From DATAES01 sp963802415 (GTDB lineage: Bacteria; Actinomycetota; Acidimicrobiia; Acidimicrobiales; JACDCH01): a DNA stretch of 64,000 nt. Below the pieces are notes generated by a model, which was not told where the DNA came from, made no database searches, and saw nothing but the letters and a program-made list of their open reading frames with translations. A program made the translations under genes and the position numbers. Where the stretch lies: assembly GCA_963802415.1 (NCBI GenBank), contig CAWDIH010000003.1, positions 310,001 to 374,000 of the forward strand. The letters are read 5' to 3'. Shown piece by piece: positions 53,593 to 61,553 of the stretch (positions within the stretch are counted from its first letter, which is position 1; each line of letters begins with the position of its first letter).

Positions 53593-53720
53593 TGCCCGAA
53601 CCCGCGTCGGAGCTCGAACCGATGACCCGCTCGGAAATGTTCCAGCGAGCGTTCCCGGACGGGTCGCCGGCGAGCAACTAGCGCACAGACCCGGCAATCC
53701 CGCCGGTGCGCGCCGGGTAT
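53593..53720. repeat. Palindromic intergenic repeat, copy H
   Basis: TGCCCGAACCCGCGTCGG (compare copy C, TGCCGAACCCGCGTGGG), GAAATGTTCCAGCGAGCGTT with CCCGGACGGG, then ACCCGGCAATCCCGCCGGTG and CGCGCCGGGT. It stands 58 bp upstream of the second RCC1 gene, and the spacer GGGGCGCTGACGTGTGGAAT matches that after copy E. Confidence 0.72.
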
Positions 53721-53778
53721 CCCTTCGGGGCGCTGACGTGTGGAATCGGAGTAGGTTGGGGCGGGCCGGGGGGTTGCC

Positions 53779-55266
53779 ATGGGCAGGTTGCACGGGATGG
53801 CCGAGGCTTGCTGGTCGGGCCTGGTTGGGTCGCGGGGAGCGCGGCGATGGCGGGCGAGCTTCGCCGTGGTGGCGGTGGGTGTGGGCGCGTTGGGGCTGTC
53901 GGGCTGTGTCGCTGATCCGCCGCCCATCATCGGCACCGCCACAGCGGGCGATCGTTCAGCGGTGGTGTCATGGCAAACGCCGCTCGCCGCCCCGGCACCG
54001 ATCACAGCCTACGTGGTCACGCCGTGGATCGGGTTCGTCCGACAGACACCGGTGGTGTTCAACTCGACCGCGACGACACAGACGGTCACCGGACTCACCA
54101 ACGGTGTGACCTACACCTTCACCGTGCTCGCCATCAACGCGCTCGGGAACGACAGCGCCTCGTCGGACATGTCCAACCCAGTCACGCCTGCCCCGCCCAC
54201 CGCCACCGCACTCGACGCTGGAAGCTTGCACACCTGCGCTGTACTCAGTGACGGTACCGCCGACTGCTGGGGCAGCAACTCCCATGGCCAACTCGGTAAT
54301 GGCACCACCAGCAGTTCGAGCACCCCGGTCGCGGTCACGGGGATCACCAACGCCACCGCCATCAGCGCGGCCGGCGATCTGGACGACAATGCTGCCCACA
54401 CCTGCGCCCGGCTGACCACCGGCACCGTCAAATGCTGGGGCTACAACGCCTTTGGCCAGCTCGGCAACGGCACCACCACCAACTCGACCACACCTGTCAC
54501 GGTCACGGGGATCACCACCGCCACCGCCGTCGCCGCCGGTACCTATCACTCCTGCGCACTGCTCACCGGCGGCACCGTCAACTGCTGGGGCGCCAACGCG
54601 TTCGGCGGGCTCGGCAATGGCACCACCGCCGACTCGTTGACCCCCGTTGTGGTCACGGGCATCAGCACCGCGACTGCCATCAGCGCCGGTACCTATCACT
54701 CCTGCGCGCTGCTCACGGGCGGCACCGTCAAGTGCTGGGGCGCCAACTTCTACGGGGCGCTCGGTAATGGCACCACCACCAACGCGTCAACACCTGTGAC
54801 CGTTACGGGCATTACCACCGCGATTGCCATCGCCGCCGGCCTCGGCCACACCTGCGCGCTGCTCAGCGGCGGCACCGTCAAATGCTGGGGCTTCAACTCC
54901 ACCGGGCAGCTTGGCAACGGCACCACCACCGAATCGCACACCCCCGTGACTGTCACGGGCATCACGACCGCGACTGCCATCAGCGCAGGCGACAGCCACA
55001 CCTGCGCGCTGCTCAGCGGCGGCGCCGCCTACTGCTGGGGCTTCAACGGCTCCGGGGGGCTTGGCAATGGCACCACCACCGACTCGCACACCCCCGTGAC
55101 TGTCACGGGCATTACCACCGCGACTGCCATCACCGCAGGCGCCTATCAAACCTGCGCGCTGCTGACCGGCGGCGCCGCTTACTGCTGGGGCGGCAACAGC
55201 TACGGCCAGCTCGGAAACGGCAACACGACCGACTCATGGACCCCAGTCGCAGTCGTCTGGCCCTAG
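53779..55266 (+). CDS. RCC1-repeat lipoprotein with a fibronectin type III domain, copy 2
   Basis: 495 residues. Signal and lipobox (VGALGLSGC), fibronectin type III domain (SAVVSWQTPLAAPAPITAYV, TVTGLTNGVTYTFTVLAINA) and seven RCC1-type repeats with CWGxNxxGxLGNGTTT follow the same order as the protein at 47648. The leader and FN3 parts are nearly identical between copies, whereas individual blades differ in the CWG-N-x-x-G loop residues, as expected if loops vary while the scaffold is kept. It ends VAVVWP. The IS110 element begins within 250 bp downstream. Confidence 0.88.
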   Translation: MGRLHGMAEACWSGLVGSRGARRWRASFAVVAVGVGALGLSGCVADPPPIIGTATAGDRSAVVSWQTPLAAPAPITAYVVTPWIGFVRQTPVVFNSTATTQTVTGLTNGVTYTFTVLAINALGNDSASSDMSNPVTPAPPTATALDAGSLHTCAVLSDGTADCWGSNSHGQLGNGTTSSSSTPVAVTGITNATAISAAGDLDDNAAHTCARLTTGTVKCWGYNAFGQLGNGTTTNSTTPVTVTGITTATAVAAGTYHSCALLTGGTVNCWGANAFGGLGNGTTADSLTPVVVTGISTATAISAGTYHSCALLTGGTVKCWGANFYGALGNGTTTNASTPVTVTGITTAIAIAAGLGHTCALLSGGTVKCWGFNSTGQLGNGTTTESHTPVTVTGITTATAISAGDSHTCALLSGGAAYCWGFNGSGGLGNGTTTDSHTPVTVTGITTATAITAGAYQTCALLTGGAAYCWGGNSYGQLGNGNTTDSWTPVAVVWP

Positions 55267-55640
55267 AGACAACACAACATTTCAAGCACCGCGTGTAAGC
55301 AACCGGTCACGTCCACCCATCCGGAAAGTGATCGCGATGAAGCAGTTGCCGCTGCTTGCGTGACGGCTTGACGTCGGGTCGGGCGGGCGCCGAGGTGTGG
55401 GAGTCCGATGATGACGATGGCGAAGAGGGCCTCCTCTCGTCGTGGGGTTTCGAGTGCGACAACACTCGAGCTCGGGAAAGCAACACCCTCACGACGAAAG
55501 AAGGTCCCTGTGGAACGAGAGTATGTCGGTATCGATTTGCATCGCCGCCGGTCGGTGATCGTGCGCAAGAACTCGGATGGCGAGTTGTTGTCGAAGGTGC
55601 ATATCGACAATGACCCGATGGCATTGGCGGCGGCGGTGGC

Positions 55641-55647
55641 TGCTGCC
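55641..55647. repeat. Target-site duplication of the IS21-type element, left copy
   Basis: TGCTGCC at 55641-55647 is repeated at 58224-58230 on the far side of the element. Removing the element and one copy restores the IS110 transposase frame (AAAGPEPEVVVE) with no lost base, which fixes both ends. Confidence 0.85.
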
Positions 55648-55800
55648 TGGGTTTGTCAACCGAGACTGGCCCCACCGTGCTCGCTTGTTTTGGCCCCACC
55701 TTGATGATTGTTGGCGGTGGCCGCGAAAGCCGGGCCGTGTAGAGCCGCGTGAGGCCCGCGCGGCACGCGGGATGGGTGATGGGTGCGGGCGTTGCGCCGG

Positions 55801-56577
55801 TTACGCGGTCTTCTTGCGCGTGCGGGTCGTGGTGGTGCGCAACCGGTAGCTGTCGGTTCCGGTCTCGATGATGTGGGCGTTGAACGTGAGCCGGTCGACG
55901 ATCGCGGCGACGAGGCGTGGCTCGGGGATGATCGAGCCCCACTCGCTGAACGGCAGGTTCGACGCGACTGCGACGGATGCTTTCTCTTCGCGCTCGGTGA
56001 GGATCTGGAACAACAGCTCCGAGCCGCGGGCGTCGAGCTGCACGTAGCCGAGCTCGTCCAAGCAGAGCAGATCGAGCCGGCCGTAGCGGGCGACGATGCG
56101 CGACAGTCGTCGTTCGTCGGCGGCTTCGGCGAGCTCGTTGACGAGCTGCGCGGCGGTGGCGTAACGAACACGCCGTCCTTGCTCACACGCGGCCAAGCCG
56201 AGACCGATGAGCAGGTGGCTCTTGCCGGTGCCGCTGTCGCCGAGGAGCACGACCGGCTCGCCGGCGTCGAGGTAGGCGCACGACGCCAGCGTGGCGATCG
56301 TCGCCGGGTTGATCGTCGGCGCGGCGGCGAGATCGAAGTCGGCGAGCCGTTTGACGCGCGGGAACCGCGCTTCGGTGACGCGCCGCTGCCGGCGTCGTTC
56401 GGTGCGTTCGTCGACTTCGGCGGACAGCACCTCGGCCAGGAACGCCAGATAGCTCTGCTGGGATCGTTGCGCGATCTCCGCGAGGCGCGCCGCGTCGGTG
56501 CGCACGATCGGCAGGCGCAGCTCTCGGGTCGCCGCGCCGATGGCGGCAGTGGCGGCGGTGTCAGTCATCTTCGTCAT
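55801..56577 (-). CDS. istB: IstB-like ATPase of the IS21-type element
   Basis: 258 residues. The AAA+ ATPase has Walker A LLGDSGTGKSHLLIGLG and Walker B DLLCLDELGYVQLD; the N-terminal LAEIAQRSQQSYLAFLAEVL is the IstB helper domain. IstB assembles on DNA and directs IstA to the target. Its ATG overlaps the istA TAA by one base. The end lies about 150 bp inside the left boundary of the element. Apparently intact. Confidence 0.9.
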   Translation of the reverse strand: MTKMTDTAATAAIGAATRELRLPIVRTDAARLAEIAQRSQQSYLAFLAEVLSAEVDERTERRRQRRVTEARFPRVKRLADFDLAAAPTINPATIATLASCAYLDAGEPVVLLGDSGTGKSHLLIGLGLAACEQGRRVRYATAAQLVNELAEAADERRLSRIVARYGRLDLLCLDELGYVQLDARGSELLFQILTEREEKASVAVASNLPFSEWGSIIPEPRLVAAIVDRLTFNAHIIETGTDSYRLRTTTTRTRKKTA

Positions 56578-58101
56578 TAGGCCTCCAGCAAGTCGTCGTA
56601 GTCGGTGAGGGTGGGCGGGGGCCGGTCGAAGCGGGCGAGGTTCCCGATCGGCAGCACGGCGGCGGTCGAGTCGTGCGCGTGTTTGCGGGCTTCGATCATC
56701 ACGATGGCGGGGTCGACACCGCCGACGACGAGCGCGGCGTGCATGCCGGCGGCGACCGCGTCGGCGGGAAGCAGCCGATGGGCGAGGAGCACCTCGATCA
56801 TCGCCTTGGTGCCGTCACCATCGCCGAGCCGGCGCCGGGCCTGGGTCCAGAACCGCTCATGGGTGGCCGTGAACGCGCCCGACGCCCGCGCTCGAGCGAG
56901 CGGGGTGGCCGACAGCATCGCCCCGGGCTTGAGCGCCAGGACCTCGAGGTAGTGGTCCAACACCAACACCTCGTCGCCCTTGCGGGCCCGCACATGCGAC
57001 GCGATGACCTTCACACCATCGAGCACGTCGACGGTCTCGGCACCGACGCGAACATCGACCCGCCGGCCGACATGACGGGCCGGGACCGAGTAGAACGCGC
57101 CGCGCACCGACACCCGACTCTTGCGATCGACGCGATGCGAGCTCAGCACGGCCGTGTCGAACGCTTCGGCCGGTAACGGTCGCAACGTCTCGACTTCGAG
57201 CTCGAAATGCTCACCGACCGCGATCCGCCGGTGCGCGATGTGGCGGCGGTCGTCGCGGTCCATCGCCGCGGCGAGTAGTTCGTTGAGCTCGAGCATCGAC
57301 GCGACGTGCGGGACGGGGACGAGATGGCGGCGACGGAACCGGCCCACCTCAGACTCGACTCCGCCCTTCTCATGGGAGCCTTTGATGCCGGGCTGACAGA
57401 AGAAACTGTCGAACCTGTAGTGCGACCGCAGCGCGATGAACCGTTCCGCCTCGATCCGGGTGCGGCCCTTGAGCACCTTGGTCACCGCCGCCTTCAAGTT
57501 GTCGTAACGGATCCGGTCGGGCACGCCGCCGAAGTGCTCGAAGCCGCGCACATGGCCGTCCAAGAACACGGCCTGACACTCGTTGAGATAGGCGCGCGTG
57601 AACCCTTTGCCCGACGCCGACAGGCGCATCAAGAACAGAGGCAGCTCAGTGAGCGCGCCGGCCAGATAGACGTGGATCGACCCGAAGTCGACCTCGGCCT
57701 CCTCACCCAGCCGATGGTGCTGCGGGACCATCACCTCGATCAGCGGCACCGACTGACGGCGGCGGACCTCGGCGACATAACGACGCACCGTCGACTCGCC
57801 CACCTCCACACCGAACTCCTCGACCAACCGCTGCCACACCCGGCGCGCCGTATGACGCTGCTTACGCGGCGCGCCCTTGTCGGCCTCGAGCCAGCCGTTG
57901 ATCGTCGCCTTCCACGGATCCAGCACCGGAGCGGGACGAACGACCGGCTTGCGCGGCGGCGGCATCGCCGACGACAACGCCGCGCGCACATCACGACGAT
58001 GCACATGGAACCGATCCGACAGCGCCGCGGATCGACAGCTCCTCACGCTCATGCGCCTTGCGGATCTGCTCGAACAACTCCACCTTCGACCTTCGGGGCA
58101 T
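56577..58101 (-). pseudogene. istA: IstA transposase of the IS21-type element, frameshifted near 58025
   Basis: The main frame has ALSDRFHVHRRDVRAAL, the DDE core (EAEVDFGSIHVYLAGALTEL, PDRIRYDNLKAAVTKVLKGR, HEKGGVESEVGRFRRRHLVP), and a C-terminal domain. The N-terminal HTH, KVELFEQIRKAHEREELSIR, is in the adjacent frame from ATG 58101; dropping one G in CGCGGCGCTG near 58025 fuses it to ALSDRFHV. The restored protein has about 507 residues, normal for IstA. Whether the element is active depends on whether this base is real. Confidence 0.82.
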
Positions 58102-58223
58102 GCGCCCCACGGTCCGGTGCGTCAACCCGCTCCTGGTGGACCCCCTCGAACACCGCCCCGGGTGGGGCCAAAACAGACGAGCACTACCGCCCGAGGTGGG
58201 GCCAAATCAGGTGAGCACACTCA

Positions 58224-58230
58224 TGCTGCC
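58224..58230. repeat. Target-site duplication of the IS21-type element, right copy
   Basis: Second TGCTGCC, directly after the right end CACACTCA of the IS21-type element; identical to 55641-55647. Confidence 0.85.
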
Positions 58231-59104
58231 GGTCCGGAGCCGGAGGTGGTGGTCGAGGCCACGTTCGGCTGGTATTGGGCAGTCGATCTGTTGAACGAGA
58301 TGGGCGCGCACGTGCATCTGGCGCACCCGTTGGGCAACGACTGGGGCAAGCGCCGGGTGAAGAACGACGAACGCGACGCCAATGATCTGGTCGACTTGTT
58401 GCGTCTGGGTCGCCTGGCGGAGGCGTGGATCGCGCCACCGGAGCTGCGGGAGTTGCGGGAGATGGTCCGCTATCGCCACAAGCTGATGCGTCTGCGTTCC
58501 GGTTTGAAGGCGCAGGTGCATGCGGTGATGGGCAAGCACGGTGTGCTCCGGCGCGGGTGGACATGTTCGGTCCGGGCGGCACGGCCCAGCTCGACGGGCT
58601 CGAGCTGCCCGCCGGCTATGCGTGGCGGCTCGAGTCGTTGCGCCGGTTGATCGGCGTGTACAGCACCGAGATCACCGCGCTTGACCGGGCCATCGCGTCA
58701 CGGTTGGACGGCCACGCCGGTTATCGGGCGGTGCAAGCCCTGCACGGTGTCGGCCCGGTGCTGGCGGCGGTGTTCGTGGCTGAGATCGGCGACATCGGTC
58801 GGTTCGACTCGCCCCACCGGTTGTGTTCGTGGGCGGGATGACTCCGTCGCATCGGGAGTCGGACACCAAGATCCGTCGCGGGTCGATCACCAAGCAAGGC
58901 TCGCGGCTGTTGCGGTGGGCGGCGGTGGAGGCGGTGTCCAAGAACCACGGGCACGACAAGATCCGCAGCGACTACCGGCGCATCGCCGAGCGGCGAGGAC
59001 GCAACATCGCCCGCGTCGCGGCGGCCCGCAAACTTCTCACCCTCGTCTACTACGGCCTACGCGACGGCGAGATCCGCTGCCTCGCGTCGGCTGAGACCGG
59101 GTGA

Positions 59105-59556
59105 CGCTCGGACGCAGCCAGCAGACCGGCTCGTGTATCGGCATGACCTTCGCGGTCGTCCATATGTGATTGAGCACTGCTGGCTGCGCCGCACCGCTCC
59201 ATGCTCGGCCCCGACTCTGTCGGGGACCGGCGAAGACATGTCCAAGCAACCGAGCCCGGTCTGCTTGCCCCCCACACCCCCGTGGGGAACTGGAGACAGC
59301 AGCGCAACGCGTCTTCGACGACGCCACCACCAAGCCGTGACCGGCTTGGCACAACATTCTCGAACCCGGTGATGACCGGGCCGTCAAGGCTCCCCCTGCG
59401 GGCGGCCTGTCGGCCGGCCTTGACCGCCCTCCCGAACCCCGCGCACGCCAGGGGACAACAACGCGCGCCCAAAACACGTCACATCACCACCACACGACCC
59501 ATCAACAGCGGCGTGCTCCCCGAAACATCTCTTGACAACTTCCACTGCTTCAGACA
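59105..59556. other. Gene-poor stretch downstream of the IS110 transposase
   Basis: About 450 bp containing the right end of the IS110 element (boundary not determined) and short frames on both strands without protein-like composition. Part of it should be the IS110 right-end sequence; I could not define a core or flanking repeat. Confidence 0.4.
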
Positions 59557-59705
59557 TGCCGATCCCGGATGGTCGTGAGATCGCGCGACCTATCCGGTAA
59601 CGCGCACTCGAGCGTTCCCGGATGGTTGACCATGGAGCGGGGTGTCGCGTGATCCGGCAATCCCGCCGCGGTGCGACTGCACTCCAAGACGGGCAATCTG
59701 TGCGG
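59557..59705. repeat. Palindromic intergenic repeat, copy I (most complete)
   Basis: TGCCGATCCCGGATGGTCG followed by CGACCTATCCGG (first arm pair), CCGGTAACGC-GCACTCGA-GCGTTCCCGG (second pair), CCGGATGGTTGAC with GTCGCGTGATCCGG (third pair), then CAATCCCGCCGCGGTGCGAC and the end GACGGGCAATCTGTGCG. It ends at the GTG of the next gene, leaving no room for a separate promoter or ribosome site. Confidence 0.83.
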
Positions 59706-60191
59706 GTGCCACGTCCGATACTGCTCGTTGATTTCGACGGCGTGCTGAACCCTTTCGCTGCCGCGTGTTGCCCGCCGGGCTTCACAGAGTACGGACTCGA
59801 CGAGTTTCCCGGTGACGACCCCGTCCGGCTGAATCCCGCGGACGCGCGATGGCTTCGCGATCTTGCGCCGGTCTACGAGATGGCTTGGGCGTCTGGCTGC
59901 TCGGAGGACCTGAACCTGTACTGCGAGCGACTCATTCAGCTAACACCGATGCAACGCGTTCCGATGCCGCAGCCTCCCTTCGACCCCGACCTGAAGGTGG
60001 AAGCTGTCGATGCCTTCGTCGGAACTCGCGCCGTTGCGTGGTTAGACGACGCATTCGGCGAGGTGGCGCGTGACTGGGCGTGTGAAAGACGTGCTCTGAC
60101 GCTCCTCGTTCATGTCGATTCTGCGACTGGACTGACCCTCGACCTCATCGACGTGCTGGCTGATTGGCCAAGGTCGTTGACCGCGCCATAG
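59706..60191 (+). CDS. HAD-like hydrolase
   Basis: 161 residues from GTG 59706 (GTG 59700 also possible). ILLVDFDGVLNPFAAACCPP carries the DxDGVL nucleophile motif of HAD-type phosphatases, and VAWLDDAFGEVARDWACERR resembles the C-terminal acidic motif (DD) that binds magnesium. It is a small phosphatase-like protein of the type often seen in accessory arrays; the substrate is unknown. It begins directly after repeat I and ends at TGCCGACCTGTGCGG, the same boundary motif seen after other cassette-like genes. Confidence 0.72.
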   Translation: MPRPILLVDFDGVLNPFAAACCPPGFTEYGLDEFPGDDPVRLNPADARWLRDLAPVYEMAWASGCSEDLNLYCERLIQLTPMQRVPMPQPPFDPDLKVEAVDAFVGTRAVAWLDDAFGEVARDWACERRALTLLVHVDSATGLTLDLIDVLADWPRSLTAP

Positions 60192-60296
60192 CTGCCGACC
60201 TGTGCGGCCGCATGCTGCAGTAGGGGCGACCGGGAAGTGCCGATTCGGCCGGTCGAATGCATTTGGTTGTCCGGCTGGAAGGTCCGAGAATGTTGC

Positions 60297-60806
60297 GTGG
60301 CGGTGATCGCGACAACGGAGCGGTTGATCGTCCGCCAGTGGCAAGACGAGGATGCTCAACCGCTGGCGGCGATCGGGACCGATCTTGAGTTTGTTCGTTT
60401 CCTCCAAGGGCGGCCATGGACGATCGTCGACGCTGTCGACATGATCGCGACGTGCCGCACCGTTGAGGGCGCGATCGGGGTAACCCTTTGGGCGCTTGCG
60501 GATCGACGGGACCGCGCTCTGCTTGGTTACTGCGGGTTTGGGGTGACAAACGCCGCCTGCGTGCGCACCGATCTCATCGAGATCGGATGGGGGGTCGAGC
60601 ACTCCCGCTGGGGGCAAGGTCTGGCAACCGAAGCGGCCCGCGAGCTGATCCCTCTCGCTGTGCGGCGCTTCGAGACCTGGCGGCTGATCGCCAAGTGCCA
60701 TGCCGACAACATCGCCAGCGAGCGGGTCATGCGACGGATCGGCCTACATCGCGCTGGCCTTGTCCGTTATCTCGGCGACCCCACGCTCATCTACCGAATG
60801 TCATGA
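60297..60806 (+). CDS. GNAT-family N-acetyltransferase (RimJ/RimL-like), distinct from the duplicated pair
   Basis: 169 residues from GTG 60297. ATTERLIVRQWQDEDAQPLA is the standard RimJ/L opening, IEIGWGVEHSRWGQGLATEA is the acetyl-CoA-binding loop, and CHADNIASERVMRRIGLHRA is the C-terminal helix motif. Only the general fold is shared with the GNAT copies at 43474 and 50842. Probably acetylates a protein N-terminus or small amine. It is framed by the short TGCCGAT motif at 60238 and the 102-bp repeat at 60835. Confidence 0.83.
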   Translation: MAVIATTERLIVRQWQDEDAQPLAAIGTDLEFVRFLQGRPWTIVDAVDMIATCRTVEGAIGVTLWALADRRDRALLGYCGFGVTNAACVRTDLIEIGWGVEHSRWGQGLATEAARELIPLAVRRFETWRLIAKCHADNIASERVMRRIGLHRAGLVRYLGDPTLIYRMS

Positions 60807-60834
60807 CACCGGGTCAGCGAACAGCGCATAGGTG

Positions 60835-60936
60835 CCTGAGCGCTTCGGGAGCACACGCGACAGGCCGAAGACCGCCCGGTATCGCTCATCCACAGGTGTC
60901 CATCGTTGTGACGTCAGCAGTGCCCTCAAACGCCGG
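60835..60936. repeat. 102-bp direct repeat of 40636-40737
   Basis: Starting CCTGAGCGCTTCGGGAGCAC and ending GTGCCCTCAAACGCCGG, it matches 40636-40737 at 99 of 102 positions by hand count. In the other copy the repeat continues into the CCGGCAATCCCGCC core; here it is followed by the upstream region of the thermonuclease gene, so this copy is the left half of repeat B only. Confidence 0.85.
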
Positions 60937-61032
60937 TTGAGTGACACATCCTCGTCGTAGAGTTGCAGTGAACGCTCGTCGGCCGGCGGTGAAACGGTCG
61001 TCCTCCCTCAACTCTCGAGCAGAGGACTCCGG

Positions 61033-61542
61033 ATGTTCCGAGCGACAGCGATCACTTTCGTTGGGCTGTTGATGTGCGGCTGCGCACATCGCTCCGCGAC
61101 GGCCACCGACGGCAGGGCAAACGTCACGCGTGTGATCGACGGCGACACGATCGTCGTGCACATCGGCGGGCGCGACGAGAACGTCCGGTTGATTGGAATA
61201 GACACACCCGAGACCCACAAACCCGGCACCGCGGTGGAGTGCTTCGGGCCCGAGGCTTCGGCCCATCTTGCGGACCTGATTCCGCCTGGGACGAGCCTGC
61301 GGCTCGAGCGCGACCGAGAGTCGCGCGACGTGTACGGCCGGCTGCTCGCCTACGTGTACCGCGAGAGCGATGGTCTGTTCGTCGACCTGGCAATGGTGAA
61401 GGACGGGTTCGCGGGCCCGCTGGCGATCGCGCCCAACACTGCGCACCGCGTCGAGATCGACCGCGCGGCAGCCGCAGCCCGGGCCGCCCGCTCGGGATTG
61501 TGGGGCGCCTGTGGCGGATTCCACGTGCCTGGAGGCGGATAG
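61033..61542 (+). CDS. Secreted thermonuclease (SNase-like) lipoprotein
   Basis: 169 residues. Signal TAITFVGLLMCGCAH with lipobox LMCGC, then the SNase fold: VTRVIDGDTIVVHIGG, RLIGIDTPETHKPG with catalytic Asp/Glu positions, RLERDRESRDVYGRLLAYVY with the second catalytic Arg, and a C-terminal helix rich in Ala/Arg. It degrades DNA or RNA outside the cytoplasm in a calcium-dependent way in the family. The truncated copy at 36063 shares leader, first strands and upstream sequence. It marks the right edge of the accessory block. Confidence 0.87.
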   Translation: MFRATAITFVGLLMCGCAHRSATATDGRANVTRVIDGDTIVVHIGGRDENVRLIGIDTPETHKPGTAVECFGPEASAHLADLIPPGTSLRLERDRESRDVYGRLLAYVYRESDGLFVDLAMVKDGFAGPLAIAPNTAHRVEIDRAAAAARAARSGLWGACGGFHVPGGG

Positions 61543-61553
61543 CCTGCTTCACC

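Larger units (their letters stand above)
55648..58223 (-). mobile_element. IS21-family insertion sequence inserted into an IS110-family transposase
   Basis: 2,576 bp between 7-bp direct repeats. The ends are TGGGTTTG at the left and CACACTCA at the right (TGAGTGTG inverted), with multiple subterminal TGGCCCCACC repeats on both sides, as in IS21 multiple terminal repeats. It contains istA and istB overlapping as TAATG on the minus strand. Because it interrupts IS110 precisely and the duplication is intact, the insertion is recent relative to the IS110 copy. Confidence 0.88.
55510..59104 (+). pseudogene. IS110-family transposase gene, split by an IS21-type element and twice frameshifted
   Basis: From GTG 55510: EREYVGIDLHRRRSVIVRKN with the first DEDD Asp, then ALAAAVAAA up to 55647. 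After the insertion the frame resumes exactly at 58231 with GPEPEVVVEATFGWYWAVDL (second acidic residue) and KNDERDANDLVDLLRLGRLA. A missing base near 58553 shifts to VDMFGPGGTAQLDGLELPAG, another near 58838 to the C-terminal domain SITKQGSRLLRWAAVEAVSK with its catalytic Ser, ending at 59104. Rejoined, it is about 337 residues. Cut by the IS21 element it cannot be functional. Confidence 0.85.

Noticed and set aside
55510..59104. Programmed frameshifting to explain the IS110 transposase breaks
   Set aside because: IS110 transposases are single-frame, the shifts lack a slippery heptamer, and similar indels occur in many unrelated genes here.
39541..59705. Calling the repeats canonical integron attC sites
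   Set aside because: No RYYYAAC/GTTRRRY pair at the ends, no integrase in the window, and genes in both orientations; kept only as a cassette-like hypothesis.
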